This document shows positions 8,406 to 16,073 of a stretch of DNA of 36,901 bases, in pieces. The translations under genes were made by a program, and so were the position numbers. The notes under the pieces are model-generated. The model was not told the DNA's origin and searched no databases. It saw nothing but the letters and a program-made list of their open reading frames with translations. Origin of the DNA: Caldilineaceae bacterium (GTDB lineage: Bacteria; Chloroflexota; Anaerolineae; Caldilineales; Caldilineaceae); the NCBI GenBank assembly GCA_022842065.1, contig JALHQH010000080.1:1-36901 (forward strand), given 5' to 3'. Numbering within the stretch: position 1 is the stretch's first letter; each line of letters starts with the position of its first letter.

Positions 8406-8754
8406 GCAATAAGTGTGCGCTGGCTTCATTCGTGGCCAAGGGGATATTATAGACGTTGCAAATGCGCAGCAGGGTCTGAATATCCGGCTCATGTGGATGT
8501 GCGTACAAAGGATCAACCATAAAAATTACACCGGCGACTTCCCCTTCGGCCACACGTGCGGCGATCTGTGCATCGCCGCCGTATGGGCCGCTTAACATCC
8601 GTTCCACGATTAACCCCGTTGCCTGCATCACCCGCTCCCCGGTTGTGCCCGTTGCGATCAATTTAAACACAGGCAACTGCCCGCGATGTGCGCTGAGAAA
8701 GCGCACCAGATCATCTTTTTTGCCATCATGGGCAATCAATGCTATCGTTGGCAA
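8353..8754 (-). CDS. mgsA: Methylglyoxal synthase
   Basis: 133 residues, cytoplasmic. MgsA converts dihydroxyacetone phosphate to methylglyoxal and phosphate, a bypass of lower glycolysis when phosphate is short or sugar phosphate builds up. Family motifs are clear: IALIAHDGKK at the N terminus, ATGTTG (phosphate binding), LSGPYGGD (D61), MVDPLYAHPHEPD (D81, H88, D91) and NIPLATN. One position of the PHDPD motif is Glu, a mild change next to the conserved D91. The start is TTG at 8754: AAGGAG lies seven bases upstream and the protein then begins exactly as family members do. A longer frame to 8802 would add 16 unlike residues. The alanine-rich C-terminal tail overlaps the convergent kinase gene by 53 bases. 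Confidence 0.95.
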   Translation of the reverse strand: MPTIALIAHDGKKDDLVRFLSAHRGQLPVFKLIATGTTGERVMQATGLIVERMLSGPYGGDAQIAARVAEGEVAGVIFMVDPLYAHPHEPDIQTLLRICNVYNIPLATNEASAHLLLMGLWQAQVAQAAAAAA

Positions 8755-8780
8755 GATTATACTCCTTATTTTTTTTGATG

Positions 8781-8813
8781 CTGTACTAGCGGTTGCCATC
8801 ATTTAACATTTTT
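8781..8813 (-). repeat. TAAATGATG-N-AACCG motif, copy A (upstream of mgsA)
   Basis: Read on the minus strand this is AATGTTAAATGATGGC followed by AACCGCTAGTACAG. The same pattern occurs twice upstream of the efflux operon (23186-23220 minus, 23234-23262 plus). It lies 27 bases before the mgsA start, so it may be a promoter element, a shared operator or a dispersed repeat. Confidence 0.5.
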
Positions 8814-8857
8814 ATCCGTGTAGAAAATGGCAGAGCCAAGTATATAGTAGAGCTGAT

Positions 8858-9622
8858 ATGAGGCCCATGCATAAACCTGTCGCCGACCTGCTGATTCTGG
8901 TTGCTGTCCTGTTGCCACCCCGTGCGCTTGATAGTTTAGGTGAGTTAAATGAAGAACGCACAATCCACACGCCATTTGGCGAGGTGGGGCCGTTAGGTTT
9001 GCGCACGCCCATTGGGGGGCCGGCAGTTTGGGTGCAGCCCTACACCGGCGGGCCCACCCGTACCGATCCACGGGCCACGCTCTATGCGGCGCGTGAATTA
9101 GGGGTACGTTATGTCCTCAACTGGGATACCGGGATTGCGGTCAACCCGCTCTTACAACGGGGGCAGGCCTTGCTGGCGGTTGACTTTATTGATTGGACCC
9201 GTCACCAACCCTATACCTTTGCGGCGCAGCTTGAACGGAGCGAAACCGCCAGTGCGCTCCGGCCACCGGCCTTTTGCCCACACATGCTCAGCGCACTCTG
9301 GCAGGTGCTGCCCCAAGCGCTGGGGGCCGTCTATCTCGGGGTTGACGGTCCGCGGCGAGAGACGCCCGCCGAAGCGCGCCTCTTTCGCCAGTTTGGCGCT
9401 GATATTATCGGGCAAAATTTAGTCCCGGAAGTCTACCTGGCGCGTGAACTCAGCTTATGTTACGCCGGCCTTGTCACCGTTGGTGAGCGCAGTGCCGATC
9501 AACTAAACGCACCCCATCACGGCGAATTGCGCGCTGGGTTGGAACAAATTATGCTTGCATTGCCCGCCTATGTCAACCTGCTTGGGGCCCTGCCCACCTG
9601 TGATTGTACCTGGACCGAGTAA
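8858..9622 (+). CDS. MTAP/PNP-family nucleoside phosphorylase-like protein
   Basis: 254 residues. The body resembles 5'-methylthioadenosine phosphorylases (MtnP/MTAP), which split methylthioadenosine with phosphate during methionine salvage. Matching blocks are ATLYAARELGVRYVL (family YRANIWALKELGV), RPPAFCP, GAVYLGVDGPRRETPAEARLFRQFGAD and IIGQNLVPEVYLARELSLCYAGL. The usual N-terminal phosphate-binding motif IGIIGGSGL is absent; the region reads DLLILVAVLLPPRALDSLG. The purine-contact motif VTDYD is replaced by VTVGERSAD. Substrate and even activity are therefore uncertain. ATG 8867 is an alternative start with GAGG very close; neither start has an ideal RBS. Divergent from mgsA. Confidence 0.75.
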   Translation: MRPMHKPVADLLILVAVLLPPRALDSLGELNEERTIHTPFGEVGPLGLRTPIGGPAVWVQPYTGGPTRTDPRATLYAARELGVRYVLNWDTGIAVNPLLQRGQALLAVDFIDWTRHQPYTFAAQLERSETASALRPPAFCPHMLSALWQVLPQALGAVYLGVDGPRRETPAEARLFRQFGADIIGQNLVPEVYLARELSLCYAGLVTVGERSADQLNAPHHGELRAGLEQIMLALPAYVNLLGALPTCDCTWTE

Positions 9623-9650
9623 GCGCAGCCGATCGAGCCAGAAATACGCC

Positions 9651-9722
9651 AGGAATACGGAAGTAGGAATACGGAAGTAGAGCGGAGCTTACTTCATAAT
9701 ATTCTATTCCTGATTTCCTGTT
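9651..9722. repeat. Imperfect inverted repeat with tandem 14-mers
   Basis: AGGAATACGGAAGT occurs twice in tandem (9651-9664, 9665-9678), each built of two similar 7-mers with a GGAA core. The complementary half (9688-9722), read in reverse, contains CAGGAAATCAGGAATAG and GAAGTAAG, giving a degenerate stem. It looks like a looser relative of the octamer palindromes elsewhere in the window. It lies between the phosphorylase and peptidase genes and may act as a hairpin terminator. Confidence 0.5.
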
Positions 9723-9745
9723 GAAAAGTAAGCGGAGAGATAACC

Positions 9746-12691
9746 ATGCCATTGATCCATGGCTTTGAATTATTACGTGACGAAACGATTAGCGAATTGC
9801 AGACGCGCGCCCGCATCTACCGCCACGTGCAGAGCGGTGCGGAATTGATGTCGCTGGAAAACGAAGATGAGAACAAGGTCTTTGGCGTGACCTTTCGTAC
9901 GCCGCCGACTGATTCCACCGGGCTACCCCACATTATGGAACATGCAGTGTTAGCCGGTTCGCGCAAATATCCCCTTAAAGAACCGTTTGTACAGCTCGTA
10001 AAGGGGTCGCTCAAGACCTACCTGAATGCCAGCACCTACCCAGACAAAACGGTCTATCCGGTCGCTAGCACCAACTTGCAGGATTTTTATAACCTCGTAG
10101 ATGTCTACTTGGATGCCGTCTTTCATCCGCTAATTACGCCGCATCATTTAGCGCAAGAGGGGTGGCACTATGAATTGGAGACGGTTGACGCCCCCCCTAT
10201 TTACAAAGGGGTTGTTTTCAACGAGATGAAGGGGGCCTACTCTTCGCCGGATAACATGCTCTATCGCTATGCGAAACAAACCCTCTTTCCCGACAATGCT
10301 TATCACCACGATTCGGGCGGTGATCCCAGTGTAATCCCCGATCTCACCTATGAACAGTTTCAACGTTTTCATGCCACCTATTATCACCCATCGAATGCGC
10401 GCATCTTTTTCTACGGGGACGACGATCCAGTAGAACGCTTACGGCTGCTCGACGAGCAGTTGCGTGAATTTGAGGCCATTAGCGTTGAGGCAGACGTAGC
10501 TTTGCAGCAACCATTTACTGCCCCCCGGCGTGCGGCCTATACCTACGGGGTGGATGCCGACAGTGATCTGCACAAGAAGACCCACATCCAACTCAGTTGG
10601 CTGCTGCCCGAAAATGATGATGCCACCCTCGATATGGGGTTAAGTCTACTCTCCTATAGCCTCTTGGGCACCCCGGCCTCGCCCTTGCGCAAGATCCTGA
10701 CCGAAAGTGGCCTTGGCGAAGATCTGACCGGCGGCGGGCTGAGCACGAGCCTGCGCCAGATGACCTTTAGTGTGGGCATGAAAGGGGTAGCTGATGCCGA
10801 TGTTGATCGCGTCGAAACGCTAATCCTGACGACCTTGCAAAAGCTGGCAGAACAGGGCATTGATCCCGAAACGATAGAGGCCGCCTTCAATACCATCGAA
10901 TTTAGCCTACGCGAGAATAACACTGGCTCCTATCCCCGTGGGTTGAGCCTGATGCTGCGTTCGCTCAGCACCTGGCTTTACAATCGCGATCCGCTGATGC
11001 CTCTCGCCTACGAAGCACCACTCGCAGCGGTGAAAACGCAGTTAGCAAACGATGCACACTATCTGCAAACACTCATCACGCGCTATGTACTCAACAATCC
11101 ACATCGCAGCACGCTGATCTTACGTCCCGACCCTGAACATAATCAGCACCTGGCAGCGGCGGAAACCGCGCGCCTGGTGGCAATTGGCGCAACATTGGAT
11201 CAGCAGCAACGCGAAACGATCATTACCCAAGTTGCCGAGTTAAAACGCCGCCAGGAAGCACTTGATCCGCCGGAAATGCTCGCCGCGCTGCCCATGTTGA
11301 AGTTGGACGATCTGGAGCGCGAGGTTAGGGCCATTCCACTTGAAGTACAACAGGTGGCGCAGGATGGCACGCACAGCGAGATCCTCTATCATGATCTATT
11401 TACCAATGGCATCGTCTATTTCACCGTCGGCTTCAACCTACGCACGGTGCCACAAGCATTATTGCCTTACCTGCATCTCTTTGGCCGCGCCTTGGTCGAA
11501 ATGGGGACTACCCACGAAGATTATGTCAAGTTACAGCAGCGGATCGGGCGCAAAACTGGCGGGGTCTGGCATTCAGTTCTACTTGCCAATGCCGAAGAAT
11601 ATCGTGCAACGGCTCCTGACGAGACGCTGGCCAAATTTCTGCTCAGTGGCAAAGCCACCGTCGAACAATTGCCCGAATTGCTGGCAATTTTGCGCGATGT
11701 ACTCTGTGAAGTCAAACTTGACGATCGCGAACGCTTTCGCCAGATTGTTCTCAAAGCCAAGGCACGCAACGAATCGAGTCTGGTTCCTTCTGGCCATAGC
11801 GTGGTCAATGGGCGCCTGCGCGCCGGCTTCAATACCGCCTATTGGGTCGATGAAGAGATGGGTGGGCTCAACTACATCTTCTTTCTGCGCCGCCTGGCTG
11901 ACCGCATTGAGCACGACTGGCCTGGTGTATTGGCCGATCTAGAAAGCTTGCGCCAACTGCTCATCAACCGGCAGGGCCTGCTGGTCAACGTCACCCTTGA
12001 TGGTGACAATTGGCGCGCGGTCCAGCACCAGGTGACCGACTTTATGGCCGCCCTGCCAGTGGCACCCGTCGAATTACCCACGTGGGCACCAGTTCTAGAC
12101 CGCGCCAATGAAGGGCTAATTGTGCCGGCCCAGGTCAACTATGTCGGTAAGGGTGCCAATCTCTATGAACTGGGTTATCAATACCACGGCTCGGTAGCGG
12201 TGATCAGCAACTTTGTCCGCACCGGCTGGCTCTGGGACAAGATTCGCATGCAGGGGGGTGCTTATGGCGCGTTCTGTCGCTTTAGCAAACGTTCCGGCGT
12301 CCTCACCTTCCTGTCCTATCGCGACCCCAATTTGCATAATACGCTGGCTGTCTATGACCAGACCGCCGCGGTCCTGCGCGCGACCGAGCTCAATGAGACC
12401 GAGTTGACGCGTAACATTATCGGTGCCATCGGGGCAATGGATGGCTACCAACTGCCCGATGCCAAGGGTTACACCTCAATGGTGCGCTACCTGATGGGCG
12501 AAAGTGACGCCGAACGCCAGCAGGTGCGTGACCAAGTACTCGGCACCACGCTCGCCGACTTCCACGCCTTTGCCGATGTCCTCGATGCGGCCAGCGCCGT
12601 CGGGCGTGTCGTCATCATGGGTTCGCAACAAGCGCTCACCAATGCCAACAACGACACCCCCGGCTGGCTCAACCTGCAGAAGGTGATGTGA
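9746..12691 (+). CDS. M16C metallopeptidase (PreP/Cym1-like)
   Basis: 981 residues, the usual size for the presequence-protease type of inverse zincins, in which two halves form a closed chamber that degrades short peptides. The inverted zinc motif HxxEH is H62-I-M-E65-H66 (LPHIMEHAVLAGSRKYP) with the third ligand E160 in GVVFNEMKGAY. Further family blocks include YLNASTYPDKTVYPVAST and, in the second half, LYELGYQYHGS and KIRMQGGAYGAFC. No signal peptide, so it is probably cytoplasmic. GGAGAG lies eight bases before the ATG. It ends just before an octamer-based inverted repeat that may serve as its terminator. Confidence 0.95.
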   Translation: MPLIHGFELLRDETISELQTRARIYRHVQSGAELMSLENEDENKVFGVTFRTPPTDSTGLPHIMEHAVLAGSRKYPLKEPFVQLVKGSLKTYLNASTYPDKTVYPVASTNLQDFYNLVDVYLDAVFHPLITPHHLAQEGWHYELETVDAPPIYKGVVFNEMKGAYSSPDNMLYRYAKQTLFPDNAYHHDSGGDPSVIPDLTYEQFQRFHATYYHPSNARIFFYGDDDPVERLRLLDEQLREFEAISVEADVALQQPFTAPRRAAYTYGVDADSDLHKKTHIQLSWLLPENDDATLDMGLSLLSYSLLGTPASPLRKILTESGLGEDLTGGGLSTSLRQMTFSVGMKGVADADVDRVETLILTTLQKLAEQGIDPETIEAAFNTIEFSLRENNTGSYPRGLSLMLRSLSTWLYNRDPLMPLAYEAPLAAVKTQLANDAHYLQTLITRYVLNNPHRSTLILRPDPEHNQHLAAAETARLVAIGATLDQQQRETIITQVAELKRRQEALDPPEMLAALPMLKLDDLEREVRAIPLEVQQVAQDGTHSEILYHDLFTNGIVYFTVGFNLRTVPQALLPYLHLFGRALVEMGTTHEDYVKLQQRIGRKTGGVWHSVLLANAEEYRATAPDETLAKFLLSGKATVEQLPELLAILRDVLCEVKLDDRERFRQIVLKAKARNESSLVPSGHSVVNGRLRAGFNTAYWVDEEMGGLNYIFFLRRLADRIEHDWPGVLADLESLRQLLINRQGLLVNVTLDGDNWRAVQHQVTDFMAALPVAPVELPTWAPVLDRANEGLIVPAQVNYVGKGANLYELGYQYHGSVAVISNFVRTGWLWDKIRMQGGAYGAFCRFSKRSGVLTFLSYRDPNLHNTLAVYDQTAAVLRATELNETELTRNIIGAIGAMDGYQLPDAKGYTSMVRYLMGESDAERQQVRDQVLGTTLADFHAFADVLDAASAVGRVVIMGSQQALTNANNDTPGWLNLQKVM

Positions 12692-13063
12692 TGGGGTGTA
12701 GGTAGACAAGTAGATAAGTAAATCGGTAGATCGGTAGATCGGTAGATCGGTAAAGTAAGTAGATATAAGCAATCACCGTCTACTGATTTACCGATTTACT
12801 GATTTACTGATTTACCGATTTACCTTTCCCCACCCCTCCCCACGAATACACGAAATAAATCTCCAAACGTTAGCTGTCTCACATGTGATTTTTTGCACTT
12901 GTGTTATAATAATGCTCTTGCCCAAAATTTCCGGATGATGATGTTCGGTTTACCCAGTAATGGGGTGCGTCAACGGCGCGCCTTCGTTATCCTGCTGCAT
13001 TCGTTTGGAATTTCTACAACGTAGCTTAGTTCAATAGAAAACGAGAGGTGTTCGTAAAGCTTA
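12692..13063. other. Intergenic region with octamer palindrome and nitrilase leader
   Basis: The first half carries the octamer inverted repeat (12700-12824). The second half has a TATAAT hexamer (12905-12910) without a clear -35 partner. It also has a possible 29-codon leader frame (ATG 12935, stop 13022-13024, beginning MMMFGLPSNG) with no visible RBS. It is probably the promoter and leader of the nitrilase gene. Confidence 0.45.
12700..12824. repeat. Octamer-unit inverted repeat, locus 1
   Basis: The left arm is a run of degenerate 8-base units (consensus GTAGATCG, with several exact or near copies at 12728-12751). The right arm (12780-12824), read in reverse complement, is GTAAATCG/GTAAATCA repeated five times. 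The two arms can pair in many registers. It follows the M16C gene by about ten bases. The same octamer family recurs at 27240-27340. Confidence 0.85.
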
Positions 13064-14068
13064 ATGCAAAATGGGTCCCTGGTGACTGTCGCTGCTTCGC
13101 AGTACCCGGTTGAGTTCATTGGTAGCTGGACCAGCTACGTCCAGAAAGTCACGCACATGGTTGACACCGCCGTTAACCAGGGTGCGCAGCTCTTACTCTT
13201 TCCAGAGTATGCCTGCATGGAGCTGGCTTCACTCTTCCCCCCGCATATCTACCGTGATCTACACGGCCAACTTGTTGCATTGCAAACCTTGCTCGAGCAA
13301 TTTCGCCAATTGCACAGCGATCTGGCCCAACACTATGGGATCTATCTTGTCAGTCCGAGCTTTCCGGTACGCCTGGCCGATGGCAGCTATCGCAATCGCG
13401 CCTACTTCTTTGCGCCCGATGGCGCGGTCGATTACCAAGACAAGCTGATCATGACGCGCTTTGAGCGTGAACAGTGGCACATTAGTCCTGGTGACGAGAT
13501 TAAGGTCTTTGCTACCGAGTTTGGCCACGTTGGCATTACGATCTGTTACGATTCCGAATTTCCGATGATTGCCCGGCGCCAAGCCGAATTGGGAGCGCAA
13601 CTGATTCTCGCCCCCAGTTGCACCGATACCATGGCCGGCTATCACCGCGTCCGCATCGGTTCGCAGGCGCGTGCGTTGGAGAATCAATGTTATGTGGTCA
13701 CTGCACCCCTGGTCGGTACAGTCGATTGGTCCGAAGCGATTGATGTTAACGTGGGCGCGGCCACTGTCTTCACCCCAGTCGATTACGGCTTTCCCAGTGA
13801 TGGCGTCCTGGCCAAGGGCGAACTGAACGCGGCCCAATGGGTTACCGCCGAGCTGGATCTGGCCAAGGTGGCCGCCATCCGTCAAAATGGCCAGGTCACC
13901 AACTACAGCGACTGGGATCACCAGTGGCCGCTGATGACCTCGCCGGCCCTGACCCCTGGCTGGTTGACTCCTGTGCTGGTGACCACCCTGATGCACGAAA
14001 AGGCGCACCGGAACACGGCACCCGCCCACCGGATGCAGGAAACACAACAACTACGCCGTGCGGCATAA
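13064..14068 (+). CDS. Carbon-nitrogen hydrolase (nitrilase superfamily)
   Basis: 334 residues, cytoplasmic. The catalytic triad of the superfamily is visible: E48 in LLLFPEYACMELAS, K127 in VDYQDKLIMTRFE and C161 in GITICYDSEFPMIAR. Further family signatures are LILAPSCTDT and GSQARALENQCYVV. Members hydrolyse amides, nitriles or N-carbamoyl groups. The acid and substrate cannot be told from sequence, though the extended C-terminal region resembles aliphatic-amidase-like members annotated only as hydrolases. GAGAGGTG is 13 bases before the ATG, a little distant. It heads a run of same-strand genes (oxidoreductase, RidA and a decayed isochorismatase-type hydrolase) that suggests a nitrogen-compound breakdown cluster; that is inference. 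Confidence 0.9.
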   Translation: MQNGSLVTVAASQYPVEFIGSWTSYVQKVTHMVDTAVNQGAQLLLFPEYACMELASLFPPHIYRDLHGQLVALQTLLEQFRQLHSDLAQHYGIYLVSPSFPVRLADGSYRNRAYFFAPDGAVDYQDKLIMTRFEREQWHISPGDEIKVFATEFGHVGITICYDSEFPMIARRQAELGAQLILAPSCTDTMAGYHRVRIGSQARALENQCYVVTAPLVGTVDWSEAIDVNVGAATVFTPVDYGFPSDGVLAKGELNAAQWVTAELDLAKVAAIRQNGQVTNYSDWDHQWPLMTSPALTPGWLTPVLVTTLMHEKAHRNTAPAHRMQETQQLRRAA

Positions 14069-14112
14069 ACACTGATCACAAATCAATCACTCGAACCATA
14101 CACATGCGACTC

Positions 14113-14161
14113 AATAATTAATGGAAAATAATTAATAATTAATTATTTTCCATTAATTATT
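14113..14161. repeat. AT-only-flanked perfect 24-bp palindrome
   Basis: Positions 14113-14136 and 14138-14161 are perfect reverse complements with a single A between them. The arms are almost purely A/T apart from one GG/CC. The palindrome ends one base before the AGGAAAGGAG ribosome binding site of the next gene. Such a structure could extrude as a cruciform, bind a regulator, or fold in the mRNA beside the RBS. It lacks a GC-rich stem and T-tract, so it is not a typical terminator. Confidence 0.85.
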
Positions 14162-14179
14162 AGGAAAGGAGCGCTCACT

Positions 14180-15184
14180 ATGCAGCCGATCCGTTTAGCA
14201 ATTATCGGTGCAGGCATCTTTGCCCGCGATGCCCATCTGCCCTCGCTGCGCAACCTGCGTGACCGCTTTACCATTGCCGCCGTCTACAGCCGTACCCACG
14301 CCAACGCGGCTGCGTTTGCGGCGGAGATTGGCGACGGCGTGGCGGTCTACACCGATCTGGCGGCATTGTTGGCGTCGCCCACTATCGACGCGGTCGATGT
14401 GGTGTTACCCATTCCCGTCATGGCACCAGTGGTGGAACAGGCGTTGCGGAGCGGCAAACATCTCTTCAGTGAGAAACCGCTCGCCGCCGACGTGGCGACG
14501 AGTCGCCGGCTGATGGCTGCCCAGCAAGGGCAAGTATGGATGGTGGCAGAAAATTGGCGCTATGAGTCGGCATATGTCAAAGCGGCGGCGTTGGTCGCAG
14601 ACGGTGTGATCGGCCAACCGCGCAGCTGTCAACTGACGCTCTATCTGCCCATGACCCAAAGCAGTAAATATTTTGGCACCGTCTGGCGCCGCTCTGGTGA
14701 TTTCTTCGGCGGTTCGATCATGGATGGTGGCGTCCACCATGTCGCCGTGCTGCGCATGATCTTGGGCGAGATTGCCGCAGTGACGGCGCAAACCGCCCAC
14801 ATCTCGCCCCTGTTTGATGTGGACGAGACCCTGAGCGCCACCCTGCGATTTGACAATGGCGTACTTGGCAGCTATTTTGTCACCTATGGCCAAGGTGCGC
14901 CCTGGCCCGGCGATCTCTACATCACCGGCGACGATGGCGCGCTGCGGGTGCAACGGGGCCAGATCGAGTTGACCAAAGCGGGCAAAAGCGAACAAATTAT
15001 CTGCGCCAAATTTGACGGCGTCGAGCAGGAATTAGCTGCTTTTGCGGCAGCCGTGCAGGAAGGCAAAACCCACCGCAACACCGCGGCAGAAGGCTTGCGC
15101 GATGTCGCCGTGATCGAGGCAATGTTACGTTCCGCGGCCAGTGGGCAGCGGGTAAACGTGGCTGATCTACTGGCGAACACCTAA
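14180..15184 (+). CDS. Gfo/Idh/MocA-family oxidoreductase
   Basis: 334 residues. The N-terminal Rossmann fold (1-~120) has the dinucleotide motif AIIGAGIFARDAH and the family EKP motif (E98-K99-P100, HLFSEKPLA), whose Lys is the usual catalytic residue. The C-terminal alpha/beta domain has MDGGVHHVAVLRMILG with H186/H187 in the family's catalytic-His area. Members oxidise or reduce sugars, inositols and related polyols with NAD(P). The substrate cannot be read here. A strong RBS (GGAAAGGAG) precedes the ATG, directly after the AT-rich palindrome. It sits between nitrilase and RidA genes on the same strand. Confidence 0.93.
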   Translation: MQPIRLAIIGAGIFARDAHLPSLRNLRDRFTIAAVYSRTHANAAAFAAEIGDGVAVYTDLAALLASPTIDAVDVVLPIPVMAPVVEQALRSGKHLFSEKPLAADVATSRRLMAAQQGQVWMVAENWRYESAYVKAAALVADGVIGQPRSCQLTLYLPMTQSSKYFGTVWRRSGDFFGGSIMDGGVHHVAVLRMILGEIAAVTAQTAHISPLFDVDETLSATLRFDNGVLGSYFVTYGQGAPWPGDLYITGDDGALRVQRGQIELTKAGKSEQIICAKFDGVEQELAAFAAAVQEGKTHRNTAAEGLRDVAVIEAMLRSAASGQRVNVADLLANT

Positions 15185-15233
15185 AAGTCCGCCATCACAT
15201 TAATTTTTTTATCAAAATCAATGGAGTCTACCA

Positions 15234-15599
15234 ATGGCTAAACAAGCAGCCCCAGAACCGTTTTACAGCATGGCCCGCCGGGCCGGCGACACCCTCTATC
15301 TCTCCGGCTTTGGTCCGGTTGGTCCTGATCTCCAAGTCGTGGGGGCCAATATTGAAGAGCAGACCGCTTTTACCATGGACGCGATGACGCGCGTGTTAAC
15401 CCAAGAAGGTGCAATCTGGGCGAACGTCGTGCGGGTTAATGTCTTCCTGCTCCATTTGGACGACCGCGATGGTTTTAATACCACCTATATGCGCTACTTT
15501 GATGGTCAACCAATGCCGACGCGCCGCTTGATCGGGGCCGGCGATCTCTATAAAGGCATTCTGGTCGAGATCGACGCGATTGCCTATCTGGGGGAATAG
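15234..15599 (+). CDS. RidA family protein (reactive imine deaminase-like)
   Basis: 121 residues, typical length for the YjgF/YER057c/UK114 trimer family. RidA hydrolyses reactive enamine/imine intermediates released by PLP enzymes. Conserved positions are GDTLYLSGFGPVGPD, the Arg in MPTRRLIGAG (R97, aligning with the carboxylate-binding Arg of RidA) and E112 in VEIDAIAYL. It lacks the exact P-A-R-S signature, so it may belong to a sister subgroup rather than strict RidA. GGAG precedes the ATG. The gap to the oxidoreductase is 49 bases, consistent with one transcript. RidA-like and isochorismatase-like proteins also occur together in pyrimidine breakdown (RutC, RutB); the decayed gene after it fits that pairing. 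Confidence 0.92.
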   Translation: MAKQAAPEPFYSMARRAGDTLYLSGFGPVGPDLQVVGANIEEQTAFTMDAMTRVLTQEGAIWANVVRVNVFLLHLDDRDGFNTTYMRYFDGQPMPTRRLIGAGDLYKGILVEIDAIAYLGE

Positions 15600-15609
15600 C
15601 CACCGACGA

Positions 15610-16040
15610 ATGACAAATTCGCAATGCGATTGGCAACCGTTCGTCTTACTACTCATTGATGTACAGCAAGATTTTTGGCGCGAGTAACGACGCAAAGTTT
15701 TCCTGATTTTCCCGCTAATACCAGCAAGCGTTTGGCGCTATGGCAGCGGGAAGGCATCGAGATCATCCATCTGCGCGCCAACTTCAAGCTCGATCAGTCG
15801 GATTGGATAGAAAGGTATAAGTTGCTGGGTTGGATTCCCTACATTGAAGGGACAGCCGGCGTTGAGACCCTACCTTGTGCACTTGAAGCGCCAAATGATT
15901 TTGTTCGGAGCAACGTGGACAACATCATAGAGAGCTATGGAGAGTGGGTAACAGCGTTACAGCAACTAAAGTGTGGTTGTTTTGAAACCAGTAGTTTTAC
16001 TGGCGAAAAAACTACTGGTTTCAAACAGAGCTCACTATAG
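15610..16040 (+). pseudogene. Decayed isochorismatase-family hydrolase
   Basis: An ATG at 15610 opens a frame whose product runs MTNSQCDWQPFVLLLIDVQQ and DFWRE, the exact start expected for the family (catalytic Asp in LLIDVQQDF). It then meets TAA at 15685. The homology continues at once in another frame (TTQSFPDFPANTSKRLALWQ, IEIIHLRANFKLDQSDW), so about one base has been lost near 15685. The 3' part is also truncated: the region that should hold the catalytic Cys is missing and the frame ends in an 18-bp hairpin (15981-16025). It would have followed RidA in the operon. Non-function is inferred from the frameshift plus truncation. Confidence 0.8.
15981..16025. repeat. 18-bp perfect inverted repeat
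   Basis: TTTGAAACCAGTAGTTTT (15981-15998) and its reverse complement (16008-16025) surround a 9-base loop. It sits where the isochorismatase homology stops. It may be an inserted palindrome responsible for the truncation, or a terminator. Confidence 0.75.
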
Positions 16041-16073
16041 ATGAACTGGAACCAGCGCAGTGAGGGATTTCAA

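Noticed and set aside
8755..8802. Longer N terminus for methylglyoxal synthase
   Set aside because: The AAGGAG ribosome binding site lies inside that extension and the family start matches the TTG at 8754.
12700..12824. CRISPR array
   Set aside because: Units are 8 bases with no spacers, arms are inverted, and no cas genes are present.
13259..14050. 263-codon open frame opposite the nitrilase gene
   Set aside because: Shadow of the nitrilase, whose E-K-C triad is intact on the plus strand.
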